Shown piece after piece: positions 14,654 to 23,059 of a DNA stretch of 32,626 nt. The translations under genes were made by a program, and so were the position numbers. Origin of the DNA: an uncultured Ignavibacteria bacterium (lineage in GTDB: Bacteria; Bacteroidota; Ignavibacteria; Tepidaquicellales; OLB5); contig CALMYL010000027.1 in assembly GCA_937873695.1 (NCBI GenBank), positions 1 through 32,626 of the forward strand, given 5' to 3'. A model generated the notes under the pieces. That model saw only the letters and a program-made list of their open reading frames with translations, was not told the DNA's origin and did not search any database. Each line of letters starts with the position of its first letter. The stretch's first letter is position 1.

Positions 14654-17020
14654 TTATTGAGAGAATAAATCATCTATTTTTTGGTCCTCGGTTAATGGGG
14701 TTTCTGACATAATTGTTTGAAGCGTACTATTATTGGATTCTGCGGATGGCATATTATAGTTGTTTGCAAATGGTTGAGCCATCATCTCATTATAATAATA
14801 TTCATCTTCTCTTTCTTCATCACGTCTTGACCTTTCCAACTCCTTGTACCAATCCTCATAATCCCATGTTATTAAATCTTCGAAACTTGGGGATTCTTCT
14901 AAACTAAACTCATTGTTAAATTCTCTTATCTCGTCTATTTTGTAATCAATATCAGTTTTTAAATCAGACAAATCTTGAATATTTTCGTCCTTCAAATATT
15001 CAATGAGAGCATCAATTTCTGAAAACCAAAAATCATCAATATATTGTTGAATTTCAACTTTAATTTCATCTTTGGAAACAAAATCATCATAATCATAATT
15101 ATAAACAGCAAAAATTTCTTTAATTCTATAAAATTCTTCTATTTCCGTAGCAATACTGAACAATTTAAAAATAGTATCTTCCCATTTCTCAAGAATAATT
15201 CTTTTAGTTTCTAAAAAATTGCTGCAATTAATCAAAGCAGTTGCAAAAGCAGCAAAGTCGAAATATCTTCTAACATCATCTAAATTCAACTGTCTATATA
15301 ATCTCGGTATATCTTCTTTAACAGTCTCGTTTGGAAAAGTTGAATACAAATTAATTAGAATTAATATACGATTTTTATCATAAATAGATTTCAATTGATG
15401 TTCAATCTTTCTTATAGAATCATAAAATTTACCAACCTCCTTTTGAGGAATTACAACTAAATTTTCATCAGCTAACGAAAATCTAATCGTAAGTTGTTCA
15501 ACAAAAATTGCAGATTCAAGAATTCTCCATAATTCATCAGTTGATTCATTCAGGTAGTTGATTAAAAAATCTATGATGGACGGATTGAAAAAATTACAAT
15601 AGTATGATTGTCCATTATAGATTCTAGTTATAAAACTCCCCAATAATTCTTTTAATTTGCTATTATAAGGATTATTAATTAGGTTGAATCCATTTTTATT
15701 TATTTCATATTGTAGTCTATTCAAATAAGCTTCTTTGAATTTATTTTCATCGATATAACCAACTGAAAACAATGTTGTCACCATAAACCTTGCATAATCA
15801 TCGAGTTGATTCTCGTATGGATCTTTCCATATCATTTGCGGATTATTTAGCTTTTCAATAATATATTCTAAATATTCTTTGGGTTTGGTTTCTTTTAAAT
15901 TATTCTGACTTGTAATATATTCAATTATTCTTGGATTATAATTTTTATGTGAAATGATCAACAAATAGTTCTTATTTTCGATTATCTTTTCTTTGTATTC
16001 ATCTTTTAAGCCAGTAAATGCAATATGATTGTATAACATTTTAGCTCTATCATATTTACTATAATCTTGTATTTTAATTTCATATTTCTTTAGATCTAAG
16101 TTAGCTTGTTGGAATTTTCCAGATATTTGCATTGCTCTATTAAGAATAGTCGTTCGGGTAGTTAAAATTAACAACTTATTATCCGATTTTGATATCCTGT
16201 TAATAAAATTTATTATTAACGAGTCATTATTTTGTGGATTAATGATATCAAGATAATTAGCTCCTAAAAAATCATCAAAATAAAATATCTGTTTTTTATC
16301 AGTTTCATAAACATTATCAAAATCCTTTACATCAGTAGCAAAAAATAATTCATAATCTCTAGCTAGAAATCCAAATATTAAATGATTCGCCAAAGTAGTT
16401 TTACCAATTCCTGGCTCTCCAGAAAGAATTAAAAACTTCTCTTTTTTTAAAACTGATAAAGAATCGCTATAACTCTTCGTAGGTACAAATAAACGAATAT
16501 TCTTTCTTATTTCGTCTAACACAAAATTTGTTCTACTTTTTATACCATTATTTAATATTTGCAGTAAGACTGCTGAACTTGTCAGCCATAGTTTGTAATG
16601 ATTAAATGCTATATCTTTGTACAAATTTAAACGGTTATTTATATCATCTTTTCCCCATACATCGCCTGTTTGTGTAATATAAGGTTTGAATGCTTTTTGA
16701 ATTTTTTCTTTATGTTGAGGCAAAAGCCCTATCGAAGTTATTATTATGTAGCGTTTAGGTTTCGGTTTTATTTTTTTTAGTTTTGGCAATTCAACTGTTA
16801 TTAGCTCATTATAGAGTTTTTCAAAATTAGAGTGGAACCAATGTTTAGCTTGAACAATAATATCGTTGTTCATGTTTGGCTTTGAATATCGTAAATCAAT
16901 ACCACCATCACGTCCTTTTTTAAAACTCTCTAATTTAAATCCGAGCTCTTTCTGGAGTATGTCTCGTGCTAACAATTCAAACTCTTTATCGTTTATGTTT
17001 TCTAAGTTATAATTTGTCAT
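14654..17020 (-). CDS. Restriction endonuclease-STAND NTPase fusion (nSTAND3-like), putative defence protein
   Basis: A 788-residue protein. The N-terminal domain (about 1-130) is Mrr-like: FELLARDILQKELGF, then the GRDGGIDL motif (D42), then IIVQAKHW (Q57, K59). The middle is a P-loop NTPase: Walker A GEPGIGKT (201-208), Walker B-like IFYFDDFLG (D249, D250), and LILTTRT as a sensor-like strand, as in nSTAND3 proteins. The C-terminal 400 residues are helical, AT-rich in codons and probably sense a ligand; the last 80 residues are acidic. STAND-nuclease fusions are known anti-phage sensors that trigger DNA degradation, and that role is inferred here. An HNH-like gene lies 78 bases upstream on the same strand. 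Confidence 0.8.
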   Translation of the reverse strand: MTNYNLENINDKEFELLARDILQKELGFKLESFKKGRDGGIDLRYSKPNMNNDIIVQAKHWFHSNFEKLYNELITVELPKLKKIKPKPKRYIIITSIGLLPQHKEKIQKAFKPYITQTGDVWGKDDINNRLNLYKDIAFNHYKLWLTSSAVLLQILNNGIKSRTNFVLDEIRKNIRLFVPTKSYSDSLSVLKKEKFLILSGEPGIGKTTLANHLIFGFLARDYELFFATDVKDFDNVYETDKKQIFYFDDFLGANYLDIINPQNNDSLIINFINRISKSDNKLLILTTRTTILNRAMQISGKFQQANLDLKKYEIKIQDYSKYDRAKMLYNHIAFTGLKDEYKEKIIENKNYLLIISHKNYNPRIIEYITSQNNLKETKPKEYLEYIIEKLNNPQMIWKDPYENQLDDYARFMVTTLFSVGYIDENKFKEAYLNRLQYEINKNGFNLINNPYNSKLKELLGSFITRIYNGQSYYCNFFNPSIIDFLINYLNESTDELWRILESAIFVEQLTIRFSLADENLVVIPQKEVGKFYDSIRKIEHQLKSIYDKNRILILINLYSTFPNETVKEDIPRLYRQLNLDDVRRYFDFAAFATALINCSNFLETKRIILEKWEDTIFKLFSIATEIEEFYRIKEIFAVYNYDYDDFVSKDEIKVEIQQYIDDFWFSEIDALIEYLKDENIQDLSDLKTDIDYKIDEIREFNNEFSLEESPSFEDLITWDYEDWYKELERSRRDEEREDEYYYNEMMAQPFANNYNMPSAESNNSTLQTIMSETPLTEDQKIDDLFSQ

Positions 17021-17098
17021 ACATTTAATATAAAATGATATTCAATATTCCTGATATAGAAAAACCAGAATTGTATTTTATAAATACTAATAGTAGAA

Positions 17099-17842
17099 TT
17101 AGAGAATATGTTTATAAATATCTAAACCTAATAAATAGTCCAAAAATGGTTTAATTTTACCTGGTTCATATTCAAGAATTTGCAATTTATTTCCTTTAAA
17201 AAAAAGTTTTGATCTATCTTCTATAATTAGATCCTTTTGGGGCACAAAAGTAACTATAAGTCCATTCAATATTATGTTTATAATGCCATTTTCATGCACA
17301 ATTGGTGTGTTAGTGATTATTTTTAATTTTACATCTGAGTCATTTAAATAATGAGCAACAATAATTGGAATGTAATCGATAATTTTAAAATTTGAAAACA
17401 ATAAACTTTTCCTTAACTTTTCTGCTAGTTTGTAATGTAAATTCACATTTGTATAATTTGATCGCTTACTAATATGCATTCTCCATAATATTGACAAAAA
17501 GAACAAATAAACTTGATTATGATTTGCATAATCAATACTTAAATAATTTAGACTTTCAAGTTCTCTAATTATATTGAAATTAATATTAAAATAATGTTTG
17601 ACAAAATATTCATAAAATCTTTTACCCTCGTTCTCGTAATTACTTAAGATAGCTCCATCACAATCCTTACATAAAATATTTTCATCGTATTCACCTGTTG
17701 GCAGTTTAGATATTTTATTTTTATTATATACATTAACATTTTGGATAAAATGCTTTTCATCATAAAACTCTTCATGCAACCAATCAGGAATTATATGTGC
17801 TTTGATCAATTTCCTATTTTTTTGACATAATTTACATATCAT
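17099..17842 (-). CDS. HNH-like zinc-binding protein
   Basis: A 247-residue protein with a likely treble-clef/HNH-like core: CKLC at 3-6, AHIIP with H16, and CKDC at 58-61 supply two zinc cysteine pairs around the catalytic-type histidine, and NYENEGKRFYEY follows. The remaining 170 residues are AT-rich in codons and match nothing I know. Such proteins often occur in defence islands as nucleases, but activity is unproven. It lies upstream of the REase-STAND gene in the same direction and may share its transcript. A terminator separates it from the metabolic genes. Confidence 0.55.
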   Translation of the reverse strand: MICKLCQKNRKLIKAHIIPDWLHEEFYDEKHFIQNVNVYNKNKISKLPTGEYDENILCKDCDGAILSNYENEGKRFYEYFVKHYFNINFNIIRELESLNYLSIDYANHNQVYLFFLSILWRMHISKRSNYTNVNLHYKLAEKLRKSLLFSNFKIIDYIPIIVAHYLNDSDVKLKIITNTPIVHENGIINIILNGLIVTFVPQKDLIIEDRSKLFFKGNKLQILEYEPGKIKPFLDYLLGLDIYKHIL

Positions 17843-17901
17843 AGCAGTATATTATAAAAAAAACTGTTTCAATTTAACTTAATTAATATTTTTTAAAAAC
17901 A

Positions 17902-17930
17902 TAAAAAAGGCGAGCTTCTACCCGCCTTTA
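17902..17930 (-). terminator. Second intrinsic terminator in the gcdH-HNH spacer
   Basis: AAAGGCG (17906-17912) pairs with CGCCTTT (17923-17929) over a 10-base loop. On the minus strand the stem is followed by a run of six T. It lies behind the stronger terminator at 18001-18031 and would insulate the HNH/STAND block from transcription coming from the acyl-CoA dehydrogenase gene. Confidence 0.6.
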
Positions 17931-18000
17931 ATCATAATGTTTGTCTCTATTCATCACACCCTGTCTCTACAGTTTCCTTTGGAGCGTTCTGGCGGTTCAA

Positions 18001-18031
18001 AAAAAAATGTCCGTTCTATGAACGGACATTT
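18001..18031 (-). terminator. Strong intrinsic terminator after the acyl-CoA dehydrogenase gene
   Basis: A perfect 12-bp stem, AAATGTCCGTTC (18005-18016) with GAACGGACATTT (18020-18031), closes a 3-base loop. Read on the minus strand it runs into an uninterrupted T tract (the A run at about 17999-18007). It lies about 60 bases past the gene's stop codon. Confidence 0.85.
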
Positions 18032-18093
18032 TAAATCATGGTAATCCTTTAATCCTTAAATCATGGTAATCCTTTAATCCTTTAAATCATGGT
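18031..18093. repeat. 25-bp tandem repeat, about 2.5 copies
   Basis: Two identical 25-bp units beginning TTAAATCATGGTAATCC lie at 18031-18055 and 18056-18080. A 12-base partial copy at 18082-18093 reaches the stop codon of the acyl-CoA dehydrogenase gene. The array sits between the stop codon and the terminator stem. Confidence 0.85.
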
Positions 18094-19280
18094 CAGTCTT
18101 TATAATCCACCCTGAAGCTCGGTATCCCCGTTATATCTTCACCAATTATCAATGTATGCATTTCATGTGTGCCTTCGTAGGTCTTCACTGATTCCAGATT
18201 ATTCGCATGGCGCATTACCGGGTATTCATCAAGTATTCCGTTTGCTCCAAGTACCTCGCGAGCCATACGGCATATTGTCAGCGCTATTTCGCAGTTATTG
18301 CGCTTAGCCATACTTATGTGCGTATGCTTAATTGTGCCATCATCCTTCATTCTGCCCAAACGGTAAACCATCAATTGCCCTTTGGTGATTTCATTCAGCA
18401 TCCACACAAGCTTTTCCTGTGTCATCTGGTATGCGGCAATGGGTTTATCAAACTGAATGCGTGAGAGCGAATACTCTAAGGCTGTTGCGTAACACTCCAT
18501 AGCTGAGCCAAGTACACCCCATGCAATGCCGTACCGTGCCTGGTTAAGGCAGCCTAAAGGACCCTTTAGTCCTTTTACGCCGGGTAACAGATTGGCATCA
18601 GGCACAAATACATCCTGCAAAGTAATTTCACCTGTGATAGATGCGCGCAAAGAAAGTTTACCGTGGGTTTGTGGTGTCTCAAATCCTTTAAATCCGCGCT
18701 CAACTAAAAATCCGTGAACAACGCCATCAAGCTTTGCCCACACAACTGCAATATCAGCAATTGGTGAGTTCGTTATCCACATCTTTGCGCCGTTAAGAAT
18801 ATAGCCGCCATCAACTTTTTTCGCGTTGGTTATCATACCGCCGGGGTTTGAGCCGAAATCAGGCTCAGTTAAACCAAAGCATCCTATCTTCTCAGCCTTC
18901 GCAAGCGATGGGAGCCATTTTTTCTTCTGCTCTTCGCTTCCGTATGCGTAAATTGGGTACATTACAAGTCCAGATTGCACTGAAGCGAAGCTTCTTAAAC
19001 CGGAGTCTCCCCTTTCGAGCTCTGTCATCATTAATCCGTAAGCAACGTTGTTCACTTCCATTCCGCCGTATTCAGCAGGCAGGGTCGGACCGAAAAATCC
19101 AAGCTCAGCCATCTTGGGAATTAAATCCCTGGGGAACGTCATAGCCTGGTTGTGTTTTTCTATAACCGGTATAACTTCGTTGGTCACGAAGTCACGGGTA
19201 GTATCGCGTATCATTCTTTCTTCTTCAGAAAGAAGCGCATCTATATTGAAATAATCTACACCTTTGTAATTTGTTGACAT
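18093..19280 (-). CDS. gcdH: Glutaryl-CoA dehydrogenase-like acyl-CoA dehydrogenase
   Basis: A 395-residue flavoprotein that oxidises, and in the glutaryl type also decarboxylates, an acyl-CoA. FAD-binding motifs are GCFGLTEPDFGSNPGGM (133-149) and WITNSPIAD (168-176). The C-terminal KTYEGTHEMHTLIIG gives the catalytic base E369 in the arrangement of glutaryl-CoA dehydrogenases. LRSFASVQSGLVMYPI gives R96, aligned with the arginine that binds the substrate carboxylate. This points to lysine/tryptophan degradation or aromatic catabolism. It follows hflX by 24 bases on the same strand and is closed by a strong terminator. Confidence 0.88.
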   Translation of the reverse strand: MSTNYKGVDYFNIDALLSEEERMIRDTTRDFVTNEVIPVIEKHNQAMTFPRDLIPKMAELGFFGPTLPAEYGGMEVNNVAYGLMMTELERGDSGLRSFASVQSGLVMYPIYAYGSEEQKKKWLPSLAKAEKIGCFGLTEPDFGSNPGGMITNAKKVDGGYILNGAKMWITNSPIADIAVVWAKLDGVVHGFLVERGFKGFETPQTHGKLSLRASITGEITLQDVFVPDANLLPGVKGLKGPLGCLNQARYGIAWGVLGSAMECYATALEYSLSRIQFDKPIAAYQMTQEKLVWMLNEITKGQLMVYRLGRMKDDGTIKHTHISMAKRNNCEIALTICRMAREVLGANGILDEYPVMRHANNLESVKTYEGTHEMHTLIIGEDITGIPSFRVDYKD

Positions 19281-19304
19281 GATAACTCAAGTTTTCCGTG
19301 AATG

Positions 19305-20705
19305 TTAAGCTGATTCCGCGGAAAGTTCCTTTCTATTCTTTTTTAATTTTCCTCTGGGCGGCTGCTTTTGGGTGCTAAGCCCGCTCAATATTTTCTTCAA
19401 ATGTTTGCTGTTGCCTTTTATTTTAAGCTTTATGAATTTCTGCAGATATTTTGTTGAAACTATATCAGCTTCTTCGTGAAGCATATTGATAATTTTATAC
19501 GCTTCGGGGTCGCCGGCGGGAATTTTTATTTCAACTTCATCAATTTCATTTTTCATCTCATCAATTATCTTATCAAACAGGCTTCCCATATTAATGCCTT
19601 TGAATGCTGAAATGAACACCGAATTGGGGTACCTTTGTTTTAACGCTGAAATAAGCTCCTGCTTGTTATCATCAACAAGCTTATCAACTTTGTTGAATAC
19701 CATTATCACCTGTTTTGAATCAGCCCCGAGATCTTTGAGGGTTTCCTCAACCACGGTGATCTGGTCTTCATAGCTTTCACTCGAAAGGTCAATTACATGC
19801 AGCAATATATCCGCTTCAACAACTTCGGCAAGTGTGCTTTTAAATGATTCTATCAGGTCATGCGGCAGGTTGCGGATAAATCCAACTGTATCACTAATCA
19901 GCACAGGCTGCGGCAATTTCTCACCGTTAATTTCTTTAAGTACCTTTGTTGATGTATCAAGCGTAGCGAATAATTTATTTTCAACATACACGCCTGCGTT
20001 TGTGAGCAGGTTAAGCAGAGTTGATTTGCCCACGTTTGTGTAACCAACAAGCGCTATGCGCGAAAATCCCCCGCGCTGCTGGCGTTGGGTCTTGCGCTGC
20101 TCTTCAATTTTTTTAAGCTTTTCCTTAAGCAGCGATATACGTGTGCCAATGAGCCTTCTATCCGTTTCGATCTGTGTTTCACCCGGACCCTTTGTACCAA
20201 TACCGCCAAGCTGTTTGGATAGATGCGTCCATTGCCTTGTTAAACGCGCCTGCAGGTACTGCAATTGCGCAAGCTCAACCTGTGTTTTAGCCTCAGATGT
20301 TCTTGCGTTGGAGGCGAATATATCAAGTATCAGCGCGGGTTTATCCAAAACCTTGCACTTAATTATCTTTTCTAGATTCCTTATCTGCGTTGGTGAAAGT
20401 GAGTTTTCGAAAATGACAAGATCAATTTTATCATCTTCCACTTTCTGCGCAATTTCCTGTGCTTTACCTTTGCCGATAAATAATGATTTATCTATCTTAT
20501 CGCGCTCCTGGTAAAACTTATCAACCACAGCGGCTCCCGCTGTCTGAGTTAAGAACTCAAGCTCTTCTAAGTGTTCTCTGAAAATTTTCTGCTTTACTGT
20601 TTTTGCCGTTGTTGATTTGGGAATTGTTGTGCAGACAAGTATAGCTTTTTCTTCTTCTTTTTTTGTTGTGTGTAGTTTACTCAAATATCTCTTTTCTTTT
20701 GTCAC
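19305..20705 (-). CDS. hflX: Ribosome-associated GTPase HflX
   Basis: A 466-residue GTPase that binds 50S subunits and rescues stalled or hibernating ribosomes. The N-terminal HflX domain includes LFIGKGKAQEI (75-85), LSPTQIRNLE and the linker GPGETQIETDRR (173-184). The GTPase motifs are G1 GYTNVGKST (221-229), G3 DTVGF (272-276) and G4 NKVD (338-341). The tail is lysine-rich. The start shown is GTG at 20703-20705, which lies inside a dispersed repeat (20701-20757). A TTG seven codons downstream (residue 8) is an alternative; the frame upstream is open to a TAA at 20760-20762 but has no ATG. gcdH follows closely. Confidence 0.95.
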   Translation of the reverse strand: MTKEKRYLSKLHTTKKEEEKAILVCTTIPKSTTAKTVKQKIFREHLEELEFLTQTAGAAVVDKFYQERDKIDKSLFIGKGKAQEIAQKVEDDKIDLVIFENSLSPTQIRNLEKIIKCKVLDKPALILDIFASNARTSEAKTQVELAQLQYLQARLTRQWTHLSKQLGGIGTKGPGETQIETDRRLIGTRISLLKEKLKKIEEQRKTQRQQRGGFSRIALVGYTNVGKSTLLNLLTNAGVYVENKLFATLDTSTKVLKEINGEKLPQPVLISDTVGFIRNLPHDLIESFKSTLAEVVEADILLHVIDLSSESYEDQITVVEETLKDLGADSKQVIMVFNKVDKLVDDNKQELISALKQRYPNSVFISAFKGINMGSLFDKIIDEMKNEIDEVEIKIPAGDPEAYKIINMLHEEADIVSTKYLQKFIKLKIKGNSKHLKKILSGLSTQKQPPRGKLKKNRKELSAESA

Positions 20706-20823
20706 CCTGCTGTGCCTTACTCCACACCAGTGGAGGAATGGAACTTGTTTTGGGTCTGCTTATTTGTCACCCTGCTGTGCCTTACTCCACACCAGTGGAG
20801 GAATGGAACTTGTTTCAGGGTCT
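20701..20823. repeat. Two direct copies of a 57-58 bp intergenic repeat
   Basis: Copies at 20701-20757 and 20766-20823 begin GTCACCCTGCTGTGCC and end in GGGTCT. The second copy has terminal complementary ends (ACCCTG and CAGGGT) and both contain an internal hairpin (CTCCAC, ACCA loop, GTGGAG). A third copy lies at 22916-22972. The first copy overlaps the annotated start of hflX. Confidence 0.85.
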
Positions 20824-21005
20824 TGTTACAAAATCATAAATCCTTTGGTAATTCCAACTATTCATAATCTTGATTTTATTTTTTCTGCCTGCATACTCAA
20901 ATATCTTCATAAATAATCAAATCAACCAGTAGGTTAACATCCCGCTTAAGCGGGACTGGCAAAAAGCGCCAGGATGCTGAAACGAGTTCAGCATGACGAA
21001 ATTTT
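20824..21005. repeat. hflX-S8 spacer: palindromes and post-stop hairpin
   Basis: After the direct repeats this spacer holds the 15-mer TCTGCCTGCATACTC (20884-20898), also found at 22970-22984. It then holds the perfect 16-bp palindrome TCCCGCTTAAGCGGGA (20940-20955) and a hairpin pairing ATGCTGAA (20974-20981) with TTCAGCAT (20987-20994). That hairpin ends 11 bases past the S8 peptidase stop, so it could protect or end that transcript. No coding region is seen. Confidence 0.65.
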
Positions 21006-22811
21006 TTAATATATCACAAGCTTCTTTGTTTCCTGATCAAAGTAAAAAAACCTCCCGGGCGCACCAAATGGCGCGGTGCGTGAATCCTTATCATCTGATG
21101 CTTTAAAATAGAACTTAACATTTTCTGATCTCACATCAAACGGAACTGTCGCCGTGTATTTGCCGGAATTATTTTCACCTGATTTTTCTGTAAGCACCAT
21201 CTGGCGTTCTGTGAATTCGCCGCCATTCATTGAATAAAACATTTTTACTGATTCAGGTACAACTGAATTATTAGAAAGCACACTTATCGATATACTTTGG
21301 TTCTCGCCAACTTCTGTAATTTCAGGTTTGTTGCTGATGATCATGCCGTAATATAATGCAGCATTATACGCGTTTATCAATCCCCACCCGTAAACATTGC
21401 CGGGTGAATCCTTTTTATTGGCAGTCATTTTTAATGCTTCCAGTACCTGCAATGGAGTAAGCTCAGGGTGAACCGAAAGTATAAGCGCGCAGACTCCCGC
21501 GGTTAACGGACCCGAAAACGATGTGCCGCTAACGTATGAATAGCCTGCTGTATCGTATGTAAACGAATACGAAGCTGCTGCGTAAACATCAACTCCCATT
21601 GCAACTATATCAGGTTTTATTCTGCCGTCACTGGTTGGACCGTTTGAACTGAAATACGCAATTCTGCCTGCGCTATCAACCGCGCCTACGGCAATTACAT
21701 TTTCGCCATCCGGCGGTGATACGATACTCGGCGGTGTTGTCTGGTATTCATTGCCCATTGAATTCACTACAACCACACCAAGCTTAGCTGCAAGATCAGC
21801 AGCCCTTACAATAACCGTGGTTTTGCCGTTCATATCTTTGTATGTGTACTGATTATTCGGCAGGTCAAACGGTTTATATATTAACGAGCTTGATATAACT
21901 TCTACACCCTGTGATTCCATCCATTCAACACCTTCAAGCCAGAAATCCTCTTCAACAGGAGTCTCGCTTGCGCCGGCTTCGGTCTTGCTTAAATAAAACT
22001 CAACATCAAACGCGGGACCTATCAGCTGCCCGGGGAAGTATCCCCCTAAGGTTGACATTGTTGATGTACCATGTCCGTCCTGGTCATAACTATCGCCCGG
22101 CATCTGGTTTGGCTGTGTTTGGTACTGCACTGAATCATCCTTGAATATCCAGTCATATTCCCCTTTTACATTCCTTGTCATTAACGCTTCATGTTTGCGC
22201 CAGTTGAATCCGTCATCGCACATTCCCACGGTTACTCCGTAACCGGTTACACCAAAATCATGCAGCCTGGGCACATTTATCTGTTCATTCTGCCAGTATG
22301 AGTAGCCATAGTCTAATTTCGTTTTAGCTGAATAATATTTATCAAGTTCATTAACAGCCTTACCGCTTGGTGTTACCTTTACGAATTCCAGAAAACCAAC
22401 GCCTTCTATTTTTTCAACAAACGGAAGCTTCTTAATTTCATCAAGTTTATCTTTTTTGGCTTTTATGCTCACACCGTTGAACCACTTTGATACAGCATGA
22501 GGTGTTAAGCCAAGCTTTACAATCGCATCAATGTATTCCTGCTTTACGGGGATATCGTTGTAATTAACAACCATCTCCGGTGCAAGCACTTTTGACCTGC
22601 GCCAAAGCGCTTTTTCGGTCAGCTCAGCTTTTGCAATATTATAGCCTTCGCTTCCGGGGGTGAGTATATCTCCCGGTTTGTAATCGCCCTTATCCTTAAA
22701 AAATATCCAGTAACGGTACTCCGTTGTTTCGGGATTCAGCTTTTGTGAAAACAGATCACCAGTTAACTGGAATGAAAAGATCAACAAAAGGACTATCTGT
22801 AATTTACGCAA
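21006..22811 (-). CDS. Exported S8 (subtilisin-family) serine peptidase
   Basis: A 601-residue secreted peptidase. The signal peptide (MRKLQIVLLLIFSFQL, ending near ...LFSQ, residue 23) is followed by a probable inhibitory prodomain (about 32-146) and the catalytic domain. The triad is D199 (VGMCDDGF), H247 (DGHGTSTMST) and S431 (SGTSFSGP), with oxyanion-hole N354 (SMGNE). The domain after about 500 looks beta-rich. The protein ends in KKLVIY, and I see no standard type IX secretion tail. The start is TTG, eight bases after a good ribosome site (AGGAG), and no ATG fits the signal peptide. Repeat-filled spacers lie on both sides. Confidence 0.92.
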   Translation of the reverse strand: MRKLQIVLLLIFSFQLTGDLFSQKLNPETTEYRYWIFFKDKGDYKPGDILTPGSEGYNIAKAELTEKALWRRSKVLAPEMVVNYNDIPVKQEYIDAIVKLGLTPHAVSKWFNGVSIKAKKDKLDEIKKLPFVEKIEGVGFLEFVKVTPSGKAVNELDKYYSAKTKLDYGYSYWQNEQINVPRLHDFGVTGYGVTVGMCDDGFNWRKHEALMTRNVKGEYDWIFKDDSVQYQTQPNQMPGDSYDQDGHGTSTMSTLGGYFPGQLIGPAFDVEFYLSKTEAGASETPVEEDFWLEGVEWMESQGVEVISSSLIYKPFDLPNNQYTYKDMNGKTTVIVRAADLAAKLGVVVVNSMGNEYQTTPPSIVSPPDGENVIAVGAVDSAGRIAYFSSNGPTSDGRIKPDIVAMGVDVYAAASYSFTYDTAGYSYVSGTSFSGPLTAGVCALILSVHPELTPLQVLEALKMTANKKDSPGNVYGWGLINAYNAALYYGMIISNKPEITEVGENQSISISVLSNNSVVPESVKMFYSMNGGEFTERQMVLTEKSGENNSGKYTATVPFDVRSENVKFYFKASDDKDSRTAPFGAPGRFFYFDQETKKLVIY

Positions 22812-23059
22812 TAAAAATGCTCCTATGTAATTTAATTTACTTTTTTACTTCCCGCCTGCTCTCGCAGGCATGTCGGGTAAATACCCGGCATCACATAACA
22901 ATCTCTTTCGAACATGTCACCTGCTGTGCCTTACTCCACACAAGTGGAGGAATGGAACTTGTTTCAGGGTCTGCCTGCATACTCTGTAATATTCCACGCA
23001 TCCCAAATCAAATAGTATGTAAACAGATGCTGAAACAAGTTCAGCATGACAAACGGTCC
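22812..23059. repeat. S8-lipA spacer: third repeat copy and hairpins
   Basis: Contents from left to right: hairpin GCCTGC (22854-22859) with GCAGGC (22864-22869); hairpin TGTCGGGTA (22871-22879) with TACCCGGCA (22882-22890, one wobble pair); the third copy of the long repeat (22916-22972, lacking one C near its start); the 15-mer TCTGCCTGCATACTC (22970-22984); and hairpin ATGCTGAA (23027-23034) with TTCAGCAT (23040-23047), 12 bases past the lipA stop. No gene is seen. The order mirrors the hflX-S8 spacer. Confidence 0.7.

Noticed and set aside
18031-18093. Short tandem repeats as a CRISPR-like array
   Set aside because: The units are contiguous with no spacers, there are only about 2.5 copies, and no cas gene is nearby.
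20056-20514. Plus-strand frame of 152 residues opposite hflX
   Set aside because: It is a serine- and cysteine-rich antisense shadow of the conserved GTPase domain.
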